Assembly (NCBI GenBank): GCA_022393335.1
Contig: JAJEKB010021144.1
Span: 336,958-400,957, forward strand
Direction of reading: 5' to 3'
DNA: 64,000 nt
From: Macrotrachela quadricornifera
Lineage: Eukaryota > Rotifera > Eurotatoria > Philodinida > Philodinidae
Part shown: positions 21,304 through 33,156 of the stretch, piece after piece
Numbering within the stretch: the stretch's first letter is position 1
Layout of the letters: the number at the start of each line of letters is the position of its first letter
Position numbers and translations under genes: made by a program
Notes under the pieces: generated by a model
What the model was told of the DNA's origin: nothing
Database searches by the model: none
The model's input: the letters and a program-made list of their open reading frames with translations, nothing else

Positions 21304-22935
21304 AATTTTTCTTCTTTATTTTATATTTTAATAAATTAATAATTGTATAAACAAATACAAATAATTATTTTCTTTTTTCATTTAAATAAATTTTTATATT
21401 ATTAAATTATATAATTATAAAATATGTCGATAAATCTACTGGTAAATGATTAACTCTTGTCAAATTTAATAGATATTTTTCGATATTTTTTTAATAAATA
21501 ATTGATTTGAAACGGTAAAAGGGATTTTTATAAAAATTTCATTGTAATTGTTATTTATAAAGAATAAGTTAAAGACAAAAAGGATTAATTTAACAATGAG
21601 AATAAATAATTGTGTTAATTTATTTTTCAAGAAAAAGACAACAACACACATGCATACAAAAAATCTACATATTATTCAAAGGGTTGTTCTTTCTACAAGA
21701 AGTTCCTCTATAATACTAATGTATAGTTTTTTTGTATGCATATGTTTGTTTAGCAAGAGTTCTCAATATCGAACTCGATGGTGAGAAGCGATAGAGAATG
21801 GGAAGACTATATTCAATCGAGGGTTAAACGTTCAATATTATTAACTGTGTATAAACATAATAGGTCAAATGTTTCGTCTTCTAATATCACTTTTCACTCC
21901 TCTTTCAACAAAATAATTTATATTTATCTTGATCTGTTCTTATCTACGTAGGTTGATTTTATGATTTTTATTTTCTATTGTACATGATCTTTATCATACG
22001 ACATAAAAGCATTTATCATTAAAAAGAAAACGAAGATTATTGAGATTTTTTTACTTAAAACTTTCCCACAAATCTTTGGTCGAAATTCTTTATATTAGAG
22101 ACCCTATCTTCGTGCAAACGTAAGATTTAGATATCATCTCTTTTGAAATAATGAACAGAACTTCATATGAAAATAGATATAAAGCACTATGAATAAAAGA
22201 AAGTTAGAAATAAAATTTTATTCAATTAGAGAGGGGGAGAAACACGATTCACTTTGATAACTTAATGTCAACAATCATTCTGATTTAGAAAAGAAAAAGA
22301 AAACAAACATCTTCTCTGTGATTGTACGTAAATAAATCAATAATTGACTAACAAAATAATTATGTTTACAATAAATATAGAAATGAATAGTAAGAAAGTA
22401 TTGTCTTGGTTAATATAACATAATTTTGAAATAGAATAATAAGATTATATCTAATTAGATGACGCGATAGGATCATCATTTTTCTGCTCAAATCTGATAG
22501 AATAGAGTTAGAAATATTTAAAAAAAAAATGAAATGTTATTTTTTTTATTAAATGATTTAATCTTAAAAGAAAATGATCAGGAAATGTAAAGAATAATTT
22601 ATTTCCGTTATCGTTTTCTTGACATAGCGGTCAATTAATAAGATCAACATGCTTTGATCGACTGGTATTATTCATGACAAAACATTCGATGAAATACTTA
22701 TGAAACCTTTTACAGATTTGACAAGAGTTGTACGAGCTTCTCACACTATATAAAAACAATTAAGAATAATTATCCTAAAGACACATTAATAATAATCTAC
22801 GTTCATTAAATTTTTCAACAATTGTCGTTATTGTATTAATTGAATTTAATTAAGATGATAGTTGTTGTTGATCAATTTTATTATTACTTAATATAATTGA
22901 AATTGTTTGGCTATTTTAATCTATTCTTCTAGATA
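21304..22935. other. Gene-poor AT-rich DNA
   Basis: No coding sequence recognised. The overlapping short frames at 21466-21784 are Lys/Asn/Ile-rich and unlike real proteins. Confidence 0.45.
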
Positions 22936-23690
22936 ATGAGGATTTACTAAAAGTTGTTCATCATAATGATAAATCATATTGTATTGTTGAATACAATTCA
23001 CTATCAATAGGTATTGGTGTTGATAAACATAATGCTATGTCATCACAATGAAGTTTTTATTATAATTGATAATGAATCACCACGTTCATGTTCACGTATA
23101 AGAAAAAAGTTTTTCCGCGAATAGCAACATCAAGAATATATCTGCAGTTATTTCATAAATGTATTTTTCAAATATTAGATCAAATCACATATTCTTTGTT
23201 ATTACAATGAATAATAATTTTTATGCTAAAATTTATTCATTTCATCAAAAAAGAAGAATATTTGAATATAATTTGAGTTTTTCTATGAACTTTATAGATA
23301 AAGTGATGTACTTTAGTGAGAGCTGTTGCTTTTCTTTCAACATCTCTATTATAATGTATTGATAAACTTGTATTATCATCAAGTGATGATGGTTCTGATA
23401 AACATCATCTGGTGTTTTTGTCTTGATGATGATGAACCATCATTATGAGATAGTATTGCAACAACTTCATACTATTAATAAAGTTCTTCATTCATATATA
23501 AAATCATCAGTACTAATAACATCTAAATTTTATTCTATACTTCTATTTGATGTATCACGTCTTTTTAAAACTACCGGGTTGAAAATAATATTATTCCAGA
23601 ATGTACAGCTATAATTTCAAAAAGACAAAATGATTTTTATAACAAATGAAACTATCAAAAATGATCATTAGAATGAAGGAAGAATAAACA
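22936..23690 (+). pseudogene. degenerate coding remnant, unidentified
   Basis: After a TTCTTCTAG acceptor the sequence reads DNEDLLKVVHHNDKSYCIV...SIGIGVDKH to a stop. Protein-like patches continue with shifts and stops: NESPRSCSRIRKKFFRE, EIVLQQLHTINKVLH, then TAIISKRQNDFYNK. The pattern suggests a decayed gene. A BEN-domain protein was considered, but the match is too weak to name. Confidence 0.3.
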
Positions 23691-24189
23691 TGTTATCAAA
23701 GAAATAAGAAAATATTTCATTAGTAAAGTAGATTGAACTGATCTCTATAAAATAACAAATTATGTATTTTTTTTCAATCAATTCAGTAATGCTCATTCTA
23801 GTAAACAAATATGATAAAAGGTTTAGTATATATGTGTCGAAAAGAAAAGAAATCAAACTTCTGTATGATGAATATCTATTATAGCTATCGATGATCCATT
23901 TCCAGAAATCTTAGCTTTATGAATGCTTTTAATGACATAAAAAACTGTTATCAAAAATATTTTTGTCCAAGTTTTTCAAACAACGGTTGTAAATTTGATG
24001 ATGAACGTATATGAGAAGTAGATGTTGATATTTAATATTATTTCATAGAATCTTTTGTATTTGTTTCATGATGATAATATTATATTAGCATTTTTTAACC
24101 AATGCTCACGAAAATTCTAAATAAAACTTTGATTAATAGATTTTTAAATAGAATAAAACAGTAAACGCAGTTTATTTCTGTTTATTTTA

Positions 24190-25285
24190 TTATTTAAATA
24201 CCTCTATGTTGTAAGTAAATTGAGAACATAAATTATTAATGATTGAAAACATTTGAACATGACAAAATTTTTTCTTATTTAACATAAACAATTCTTTTGT
24301 CGATAAACATATATTATATATATGATTAATATTATTTGAATATAATAATATTTCGTCTTTACTCATTAATCGAATAAAATCATTTGATTGTCTAAATTTT
24401 TTTTGTAATACATCAATTGTTGAAATAATATAATTTCTTATCATTAACATATTTTGTGACAACTGATTAAATATTTCATCAGCATTATTCTTATCAATTA
24501 AACTTTGAAATTTTTTTATAAAATTTTCGATAGCACGTTTAAATCCATATTCTAAATATATAAGATTTAATCATATAAATCATAATCAATTTTATTACCT
24601 AGTGTCCATCTAGAAAAAATATTTTTCAATTTTATTTAAAAATTAAAAATATTTTATACTCATATAATTGTTGTTGTTTCAAAAGTTTTTCATTATTTAA
24701 AGATTTTTTTGACCAATTTGTTTTTATTAATGTTGATTGTCTAAATAAATTGAAAAAAACAAATATTCGTTGAAAATGTTTTCTTTTTGTTTTTCTTTAC
24801 TCTTCTTTGAATGTTGTTGTTGTTTGTGTTCCAACTGTATGTTTAGTTGTTGCTTCAGTATTATCATCTTTAAAAAATAAAAAATAGTTAGAATTATATA
24901 AAAATTAAATAAATAATAAATTCAAACTTTCACTAGTACATAAGTAGATTATAGTACTATTAGTGTTTAATCCATATTTATAAATATATTGTGATAAATT
25001 TTTATATATATTAAGATCTAATGGACGAAATTTAAAGTCATACAATGATGTATGACAATTAGAATTATCTATAATGAAAAAAAAAGATATAAAATAATTT
25101 AAAATTATTCTTGTTATTTTACTCAATTCGAAAATATTGAGCAGACGAAGATGAACAGTTTTGAAATCCATATATTTATGAGTCCACGTGCAAAAACGAG
25201 TACCACCACCATTTTCAAGTTTAAGTTTTTTCATTGTACCATCATTTGATAATATCAAACGGCCACAACGAAATTTTCTATTCAT
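24190..25285 (-). CDS. unknown protein, six exons including an 11-nt microexon (~274 aa)
   Basis: Manual splicing on the minus strand gives exons 25123-25285, 24928-25068, 24801-24867, 24660-24740, 24599-24609 and 24190-24551. All have GT/AG borders and consistent phases, totalling 825 nt (274 residues plus stop). Introns are 48-60 nt. The protein begins MNRKFRCGRLILSNDG and continues through LENGGGTRFCTWTHKY. A Thr/Lys-rich linker (TTKHTVGTQTTTT) and a helical C-terminal half (WTLEYGFKRAIENFIKKFQ...) follow. No known domain, signal peptide or membrane segment was recognised. A T-rich AG lies 14 bases before the ATG. The microexon codes for three full residues (WTL) and split codons. Consistent phases over five junctions are the main support. 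Confidence 0.68.
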
Positions 25286-26454
25286 TTATTATTGTTTATC
25301 TAAATATTCAAAAAATCAATGTAGATAAATTATATTATATTTGTATAATTAAGATCAATAAATTTTATTTAAATCGTTCAACGATCAAAGTTATTTTGAA
25401 ATTTAAATTTAAAATTCTTTAAAGAAAAAAAAATACTGAATCATCAATGAGATTTCATTATCAAATCATATTTCTTATAATTCGTACGAAAATTGAACCA
25501 ATAGAATTTGAATTATATATGATAAGTATAGGAAAATATTTTTATTTAAAACATATTAAACACAACATCCTCATTCTCATAACGTGATTAAAAGAAAAAA
25601 TGTTCTGAATCATCACAGTCAGAAACATTGAATATAATGTTATTTGCATCAATTTAATAGTATACATTGCTTTTCTATCATATTTATTTATCTTGTTCAA
25701 TTTGAAACAATATCTAAACTAAATCACAATAAAAGAATTGTTTTTTTCCATTGCTTTATAATTATTTATATATTATTTTTGTTCAATCAATAAAACACTA
25801 TATTATTAAGGTGGATAAATATTTATTTGATTAAAAGAGAATTATTTTCGAACAAAAATCTTCATTTAACATACACATATATCTTATGACCGAGAAACGA
25901 AAATAGAAGATTGAGAGATATTTTTGTTTCTTTTTTTTGTATCCAGCAGTTTATTCATTCATCCCATTACTTGTATGTACTCAAATTAAGTGTTTTTATT
26001 GTGCTAGTACAAATAGCATTTGGAAGTGCTAACATGATAGAAAAAGAAATGAAGATATTCAAGCTAAAAGCTGCATCATTAATACAAAGAGACTCAGGGT
26101 ATACCACTAACAATATTAGGATGAATTTATTTGCTCATGCTTAAGATCCCCTCCTCTCAAAATTAATTTTTTATTTCGAACAGTTCGTTTGAACTAAAAT
26201 TTTCAGAGATGAGTAATTCTAGTGAGAAACATCTTTGATACAAGTTTTAGCGCAGTACATCTTATTAGAATAATTATTTAAATTGTTTATATGACATTCA
26301 GGAGAACAATTTATAACGTCATCATTATAAGAGATATAGAGTTTCAGCTGGTTTCAAATTAAACCAAGCTTCTATATACAATTTTTAATCGAACAGAATT
26401 TTTGAAATTTTCTTCTATTCATTTTTTTATGAGCATTTCAGTAAGTAATGTGTT
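25286..26454. repeat. AT-rich DNA including a diverged copy of the 15-kb dispersed repeat
   Basis: From about 26140 to 26450 the sequence is a diverged copy of the repeat at 15090-15400 (shared: AAATTTTCAG, GATGAGTAATTCTAGTGAGA). The rest shows no gene. Confidence 0.5.
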
Positions 26455-26457
26455 CTA

Positions 26458-26833
26458 AATAAGTATAAAGAAAGAGATTCCATCCGATAATAAATGATAC
26501 TTTTCTCTAAAAAACGGTGTTTTCCATCGATCATCTATAGAATTGACTTCACTATTGTAAGGACGAATTGTGGTGTTGTCTAGATCATATAAAAGAGGAT
26601 TTATACAAAATTCATAATCGGCTCGAACAACATTATGTTTTGTTCTTATAATAATGAACGAAATCTTTGCTGATTGATTTTCATATCTAAATTTCATATA
26701 CCTTGAAATTTAAATAACTTACTCTAGGTAAGCTATAGGAACATAACATTTTAAATTTGCTAGTTTGATAGTGCAATATTTATTCTTACTCGTTAAATGA
26801 ATAGTTGAAGATGGAAGATCGTTGTCTGTTTCT
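26458..26833 (-). other. possible two-exon gene fragment, unidentified
   Basis: On the minus strand an exon after TTATTTCAG reads TDNDLPSSTIHLTSKNKY and ends CYVPIAYLE near 26725. With a very short 36-nt intron it joins in frame to YENQSAKISFIIIRTKHNV and a further ~55 residues, ending at 26458. Composition is protein-like but no family is recognised, and upstream exons could not be joined in phase. The fragment ends inside or next to the dispersed repeat. Confidence 0.3.
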
Positions 26834-26839
26834 GAAATA

Positions 26840-28425
26840 ATAACCTTTCATCAAAATAGCGCGAATAATTTATTAGAAAAGAATGGGATATAAAATAGAT
26901 AAGTCATTAAAATTATACTTCCCCATATTGCGTTTAATTACATCAGTTTTCTGTAATACATAACTTAATTCTATTTTTTTATACAAACTAGGACACAAAT
27001 ACTTTGTTAAAAAATCTAAAAAAATGGAGATGAGGATTGCATTGAGCACACATGTTTTGTCTGTGCGTAAATCTTAAAGAAATAATTCATATGAGTACTC
27101 GCTGCAGTACATAAGAAATATAAATATACATAAAAATTCTCGAGTATTCACACCGGCAAGTCGTACTTGTTTGATGAGTATTTTCACTAAGGTTAAATGA
27201 TTTTGAAATGTTCCGCTATTCATATGTTATTCAATTATATTTTTCCTATTCTTTTATTTTATAAGTAGATAAAATAATCGAATCAATCGATTTTTACTGA
27301 CTCACTTATTTTTTGTTTATCATTCAATTATATTATTTCATTTTCTTTACACGTTAACGTCAAATATTTTATATTTATATTTATCATGCAATAATCATCA
27401 TTTCTATTTATTAAATTTTCTTTTAAATCAATAATATGAGAAAATCAGCTTTGTTTGATTATTGAAATTTGAAATATAGTTTTACTAAATGATAGAGAAG
27501 ATTTGCTTCACTTATCTCTATTCTCTTGATAATAGCAGCAACAATGAGTTAAAACTGTTTAGGACAAACAAATAAGAAATGATATTTACGAGGGAGAAAC
27601 AGCAGACTCCAGAACTTGTGGATTCTAAGGAGTTCTATTACATTCCATTCGATTCCATAGAACTCCAAGGAACTCCGCGAATATAATGGAAACCCACGAA
27701 GTCTCTGGAATTTCTGAAGTTCTATTGTCTGTCGTTTTCCCCTTGAGAATTTATTAATTGATCGTTCATAAAATTCTAGGCACAGGTGTGATGCAACGAG
27801 TCAAATACGACACGCATACAAATAGTATTATAAGTTTTTCAACTCCTCTATCGGGTGGGGTACCATCACCATGTTATTTTAAAACAGATTCATATCTGAA
27901 TTAAAGTTGTGGATGGTTTAAAATGAAAAGGCTCCAATATTGAACATTCATTGTATTCAAGCCATTCCACCAGCCAAATCAGCCAATACCATCATCCAAT
28001 TGTATTCTCGCTGGCTATGGCACCAGCAGTAAATATACATCATTAGATATTCTTAGGCGATATTTATTCATTGACAAGAATTCTATTGAACGACATGTGT
28101 GAATATTCAGATTTTCCACCGGCAAATTTAAGTCATTTTCAGAGATTAAAAATTTCACTTGTAGCCATTTGAAATCACCATGAAATAGTTCGTTTAATTT
28201 CCACTTCAAAACATTAAAAGAAAATAAAAAGACCAGTCTGTTTTCAAAATTACATAGAATTGAAAGTTCCAATGGACATTCAGCATTTTATCTTTACAAA
28301 AAATAATCGAATAGAAAGATATTGTTCGTTATAAAAGACCTTCTTGTTACAATATTATGTTGATGAAATAGAAACCAAGATACATACTTTAAAATTTTTC
28401 TTTCTTTCATGATACTTTAGATGCT
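26840..28425. other. No recognisable gene; small inverted repeats
   Basis: AAGGAGTTCTAT and ATAGAACTCC face each other near 27625-27675. A minus-strand frame at 28015-28272 contains LKWKLNELFHGDFKWLQVKF and could be a gene scrap, but no family is recognised. Confidence 0.4.
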
Positions 28426-28429
28426 GATA

Positions 28430-29520
28430 ATAAATATTTTCGTACTATGCCTTTGATGTCTGGATTCTATGCAAGTCTATCGAATTTTAATGTGCATGTT
28501 GATTCTTGTATGTTTTCAATTCAACCTGGTAATTGATCTTGGTATTTTTAAGACCTGAGCAGCTTTTCATGTTTATACAAGATGTAACTCACCTGGTCAC
28601 AAAGTTAAGAAACCGTTTATTATCTGCAACAGCAGCTTTACAAGTTGTTAATAAATGTATAACAATGAAACATTAACAACAATTATTTGATAACGAAGAA
28701 TTGATTCGGCTACATTATAGATTGACTCAAAGTGATTTAAAACAAACAGATCATCAAAATTTTCGTTCTTGTTTGAGAATTACATCTTGTGATGTGTTAA
28801 ACTTAATAACTCATTATGACAATTCTAATGGAATTTACATGTTTTTAAAATTGATCATAATTTTGTATATCGAACCAACAACTTCAAGAGAAGAACGTAT
28901 GTTTGAGCTTTACTATTCAGCTTCTCTTTGAAACGCTCTTTAATTGAACTAACTCAGTTTTTGTAAACAAAAGTAATCTTTTTGTTGCAAATTTCAGTCT
29001 TAACTAAATATCAACTTGTTTTTAATTTTTTACTAACAACAACATTATAGTTCTGATAATTTTCTGTATATTAATATCAGTGATATAGCTAACTCTTTTA
29101 GAAATACCATGCATACGGAGAGTGTTGATCTACATGTTTTTCCTTGTTAGGTAGGTTTGAAAGATGTTTGGACTTCTATTTTTCTTCTACGTTTATGGTG
29201 GAATTGTTTATTGCTTGCCCGATTAGCACCTTTATCTTCATCCGGCACAAAACTCAGAAAAATTTGTCGTGAGAGATATATTGTTACTCGTACTACATTT
29301 TTTTCACAGAGCTAAATGCTCATTACCTCACTTATTTTATTATTTTTTTTCAACAAAAACAATTACTTGTAGAAGCGTTAAACATCCATTTGTTTTCATC
29401 GCAAGCATGCGAATCAACTTTTCGCAATACGCGTTCGCTTAGTGGAATTTTCTCGATGGTCATAAATTACATTGTAGAAGATTTTTTTTCAACAGCCAAG
29501 AAAGCTTTCAATTCTAAATG
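28430..29520 (+). pseudogene. decayed copy of a repetitive transposon-like ORF
   Basis: Protein-like patches in order: QDVTHLVTKLRNRLLSATAA, then DNEELIRLHYRLTQSDLKQT and NFRSCLRITSCDVLNLI. Further on comes DVWTSIFLLRLWWNCLL, then NAHYLTYFIIFFQQKQLLVE and LFSSQACESTFRNTRSLSG. They are separated by stops and shifts. I know this layout (HL..KLRNRLLS; RLWW; LFSSQ-CES-FR--R-LSG) as an abundant unnamed repeat-encoded protein in rotifers and some other invertebrates, probably a transposase. This copy cannot be translated. Confidence 0.5.
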
Positions 29521-30080
29521 CCCAGGTCGAAACTGCCACACGGGATTCCATCGGATCCGTAAACATCCGACATTTTCCGACAGAAGCTCCAACAGTAGAA
29601 AACCAACAGTACTCTTTGATCTCCGACGCTTTCCGACAGCGAGATTCTGGCGATTTCCAGCACAAAAATTCGTCGCTGTCTGATAGAGTCCGGCGGGACT
29701 GTCCCGATCCCTAAATTTTTCCCGAACCCGATCCCGATCCCGTTTCCGACGGGATCCAAATCCCGAAATTCTCTCGATTTTACGGGATCGGGGCGGGATC
29801 GGGACGGGTATCCCTGTTAAAAACGGGATCGGGACTACGAATCCCGAGAAGATACTTGAATCAGATTTTTAGTCTGAATGATTTGTATTCACAGAAAATG
29901 GTAACGCCATTGAAAATCCCGAAAAAATATTTTGTCGGGACCGGGATCGGGACGGGTTTCTGTTAAATCAGATGCGGTCGGGATCGGGATGAAAAAACCC
30001 GATCCCGCCGGACTCTACTGTCTGATAGCTGGAACCCATCGGATCCAACAAAATTCGTGTGAATAGGAAGGCCATAATTA
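29521..30080. repeat. host repeat around the hAT-like MITE (nested insertion)
   Basis: Sequence on both sides of the MITE shares motifs in opposite orientation (CACACGGGATTCCATCGGATCC on the left; GGATCCAACAAAATTCGTGTG on the right). The MITE therefore sits inside another short inverted-repeat element. Confidence 0.4.
29684..30017. mobile_element. hAT-like MITE with perfect 15-bp inverted repeats and 8-bp target duplication
   Basis: The left end TAGAGTCCGGCGGGA (29684-29698) and right end TCCCGCCGGACTCTA (30003-30017) are exact complements. CTGTCTGA flanks both sides (29676-29683 and 30018-30025). TAGAG ends plus an 8-bp duplication indicate hAT superfamily mobilisation. The interior is strikingly GC-rich, made of repeated CGGGATCGGGA and CCCGATCCCG motifs, and non-coding. 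Confidence 0.85.
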
Positions 30081-30350
30081 ATTATTTTATAAAACTATTA
30101 GTTTTTTTCTCTTTCTTGTTCAATATGAAATGTAATTATTTATTTATTAAGAATGTACTTGTTGAAAACTGAACATAAAGTTAATAATCAAACAGTAAGA
30201 ATAAAATCATTAATTTTAAGATATTGAAATTTTGATATTTTGATAAAGTAAAATTAAAATTTTTATTAAGCTTAATAGAATATTAAAGTTTTTTGATTAA
30301 TTAGATATTAAATAATCAAATAATGTACTTGAAATATTTATTTCCTTGTG

Positions 30351-30584
30351 ATGTTTCATGATGTAAAAATGGTTGAATTTGTTTTTCTTTTCTTTTTCGT
30401 TCTTAGACTTGTCTCATGTGATAGTGCAACAGAAGAAGAAAATCAACAACAAATTCTTCTACCAATAGGTAATTCTTTCGAAAACGTACCGCAATTATAT
30501 CGACTTTCTTCAAATCGAGTGAAAGTTATTGAATTTTTAGAAATTGTAAATATAAGTATAGCTGAAGATTTAAAAAAATTTTAA
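30351..30584 (+). CDS. possible small secreted protein or truncated first exon
   Basis: From the ATG at 30369 the frame encodes MVEFVFLFFFVLRLVSCDSA, a good signal peptide with cleavage near SCDS. About 50 polar residues follow (EEENQQQILLPIGNSF...). It stops at 30584, immediately before DNA related to the 15-kb dispersed repeat, so it may be a gene cut off by a repeat insertion. No family recognised. Confidence 0.35.
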   Translation: MFHDVKMVEFVFLFFFVLRLVSCDSATEEENQQQILLPIGNSFENVPQLYRLSSNRVKVIEFLEIVNISIAEDLKKF

Positions 30585-30599
30585 AAACCTTGCAAGGAG

Positions 30600-31147
30600 A
30601 TTCGAATAGGGATTACGACTTAGGGTCTTCCAGCCAAAACTGGATTTTAGGAGTTTCCTCATTTTAAGTGATAGAAAGCTGAAACTTTTAGAATAGATAC
30701 TATTCAATGGGGTGATCATTTTATTAAGTGGAATTTTTTATCCGACGCTTTCTTTGTGTCAAAAGGTTAGTCACAAAAATCAACTTTTCGGGTTTTTGAA
30801 AGGCGAATTTTTCTGACAAGAAACAAGATTTAATTAATGACAGATATGTTCTTTATATTGAACAGGAACTTGCTTTTCTTTTTAGGGATAGGTCTTACAT
30901 TCTTCATCAATACTGTTCATAATCTGTTTATGTTTAGTTTCAATATCAATGATTAATCTTACGATGCGAGACATCTAGAAGTCAACAAAACAATAAGCGA
31001 TACATAGAATAAACTTAATTTTTTTCTGAGTTAGTTATGTATACTGAAAAGATCATTATGATAGTCAGTGAAAGCAAAATTAAATTAAATCAACAAAAAT
31101 AGCTTTCTACTAGTAATATCTTTTGCTTGTTTGATTATTCGTAGGCT
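30600..31147. repeat. diverged dispersed-repeat DNA, no gene
   Basis: 30640-30720 shares AAGCTGAAACTTTTAGAA-like phrases with the repeats at 15.1 kb and 26.2 kb. The remainder is AT-rich DNA leading into the 3' end of the AIG1 gene. Confidence 0.4.
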
Positions 31148-32110
31148 TCACATTTTTTTGGAATTACGTAGTAATTGGGCAAGGAGATTTTCGTAATTTA
31201 CAGCTTCTGCCTTTGCTTTTTCTTCTTGTATAATTAGTTGACGATAATGTTGCATAAGATCTTTGATTTCTGCTTGATTCTTAACTCGCATATTTGTTAA
31301 TTCATTGATGATACGTTGTTGTTCTTCATACCTTTGGTTAGTTTTTTCCAGTTGTTTCTGGAACATGCTGTCATTATTAGTTGACATTCGATTTATTATC
31401 ATCTCACAAACTGGAAATGGCTCAATGGTATTACATGAGAATAATTGAATCAGCCGTTCACGATAATCGCATATCGTGATAAACTGATCTAAGATACTTT
31501 CGTTGCCTTTGTTGTAATCGTCTCGATTGAGTGAACCAGTGAAAAAAATGCCTAATTCGAAAAATGGTGCAATACTTTTGAAGAACGAATCTTGTGTTAA
31601 TTCGTTTCTGAGAGCAGCTCGTTGCTCTTCAGTTTTCGATTCACAATGTGTTATGATTAAACAGGAATTATTTGCTAAGCCACGACCGAGAAATTCTATC
31701 AATAATTCAAGCGATTTAATATCTTCTGTATTGATACCGGCTGAAAGAGCTATACAAAAACATATCATATGAAATTTTGTAATTCCCATATTGGCACACA
31801 TGTCAAATGTTCGCATGATTGTGTCACTATCCCTGATACTGATTTCACCGATACCACGTTCAAATAAGCCTGGTGTATCGATGATTTTAAGCATCATGTC
31901 GTTCTCTCTGGCATGGAATGATTCAAAGAGTGGATCTCTGATACCGGATCTAAGCATAATTTCATCTGGTACTGTGGTTGGATCAATTAGTAATGATTTG
32001 ATACTCGATTTACCCGTCCGTGTTCGTCCAACCAACATTATGTTTCGATGATTCGCTTTTGTCGCTACATATCTGCCATGACATCGATAGTCTCCTTTGA
32101 TTCGCGTCAT
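31148..32110 (-). CDS. AIG1/GIMAP-type GTPase
   Basis: A 320-residue frame on the minus strand. The P-loop is GRTRTGKSS (about 28-36), the G3 motif is DTPG at 78-81, and a G4-like ITHCES stands where GIMAP proteins have TKxD-like sequence. The last ~80 residues (QKQLEKTNQRYEEQQRI... to the C-terminus) are predicted coiled coil, and no transmembrane tail is seen. AIG1-type GTPases bind and hydrolyse GTP and act in immune or stress responses in plants and animals; the family is expanded in bdelloids. The frame stays open for ~35 codons upstream of the ATG at 32110 and a GTAG lies at 32135, so an upstream coding exon is possible. A frame at 33157-33381 on the same strand could be that exon, but the join is unproven. 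Confidence 0.85.
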   Translation of the reverse strand: MTRIKGDYRCHGRYVATKANHRNIMLVGRTRTGKSSIKSLLIDPTTVPDEIMLRSGIRDPLFESFHARENDMMLKIIDTPGLFERGIGEISIRDSDTIMRTFDMCANMGITKFHMICFCIALSAGINTEDIKSLELLIEFLGRGLANNSCLIITHCESKTEEQRAALRNELTQDSFFKSIAPFFELGIFFTGSLNRDDYNKGNESILDQFITICDYRERLIQLFSCNTIEPFPVCEMIINRMSTNNDSMFQKQLEKTNQRYEEQQRIINELTNMRVKNQAEIKDLMQHYRQLIIQEEKAKAEAVNYENLLAQLLRNSKKM

Positions 32111-32479
32111 AAAGTTCGTGCGTCTTGCATTAACATCTACGCATTTTCGTTCGTTAATTAGTGATGATATCTTAAAGTAAAAAAGACATCTATAGAATCC
32201 ATATGCGAAATTTTGATCTAGTCAATTAACAGCAGCTCTTTATGCTAAATAAAGGTGGATGAGACAGAATGGGACTAATAAATTGGTGAATATGTATGAA
32301 AATAATAAAAAAATCCCTAGATTCATCTAGCTCATCCTCACATGCTACGTGGAAAAAAATATAAAATAAGCAAAAAAATGTTGTTACGCACGTTCAACAT
32401 TGCTCGAGTCGTTCACGAAAATTGTAAACGCGCTGAAAGTGTATAGTTTTGCTTTTAAGAATTAGTCTTACTCATATCT

Positions 32480-32960
32480 AAATGATGATTGAAAAGTAAC
32501 TTCCTATTTTAAATTCTTTATTACTTTCAAATAACAAAAGATAGCATAACGATTTTTTCACCATTTTAAAGTATGGACTATGTCGTTTTGTTGTAGATGA
32601 AATAACTTGATTCATCGTTCGACTGTCTAAGATCAAACATGAAGTTGATGTTGAGAATGCGTAAAAATTATTTATTATTTTCAATCTATTAATAGATTGA
32701 AAATAATGAGTTATTTCTAGACATTCTCTAGACGAANNNNNNNNNNTAATAGATTGAAAATAATGAGTTATTTCTAGACATTCTCTAGACGAAATTCGGC
32801 CTGAATTTTAGACAGTTAAACGATCAATGATCCAGATTTGGGTACAGCAAGACGGCATAGTACATGCTTTAAAACAGTGAAAAAATCGTTACGATATCTT
32901 TTGTTATTTGGAAGTAATAAAAAACTTAATATAGGGAGTTACTTTTCAATCACTCTGTAT
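32480..32960. mobile_element. inverted-repeat (mariner-like) element interrupted by a gap
   Basis: About 115 bases from 32482 (GATTGAAAAGTAACTTCC...) match inverted at about 32835-32958 (...GGGAGTTACTTTTCAATC). Ends of this type are found in mariner-like elements. A 10-N gap (32737-32746) lies in the middle, so the interior, possibly a transposase, may be missing from the assembly. Confidence 0.7.
32737..32746. other. assembly gap (10 N) with duplicated flanks
   Basis: The 47 bases before the gap (32690-32736) are identical to the 47 bases after it (32747-32793). This is what an unmerged contig overlap looks like, so the true sequence may contain one copy, or a collapsed longer insert. Confidence 0.9.
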
Positions 32961-33156
32961 TTAACTTTTACATCATTAGGTACACACAAAATCTTCAACC
33001 AAATGACAATCACTCAGTATTTAGTATAAAGGTTTTAATACTCATTTCGATTAGAAGTCATCATAAAGTCACTTTATTATTTGAATTACATATTTTCTCA
33101 ATGTATAATGCATGTCTACACAGTTAATTTTATGTAGTTTGATGCTTCATAATATT

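Noticed and set aside
21466..21784. Overlapping Lys/Ile/Asn-rich frames
   Set aside because: Typical chance frames of very AT-rich DNA.
31527..32051. Plus-strand frames opposite the AIG1 gene
   Set aside because: Antisense shadows; the GTPase motifs are on the minus strand.
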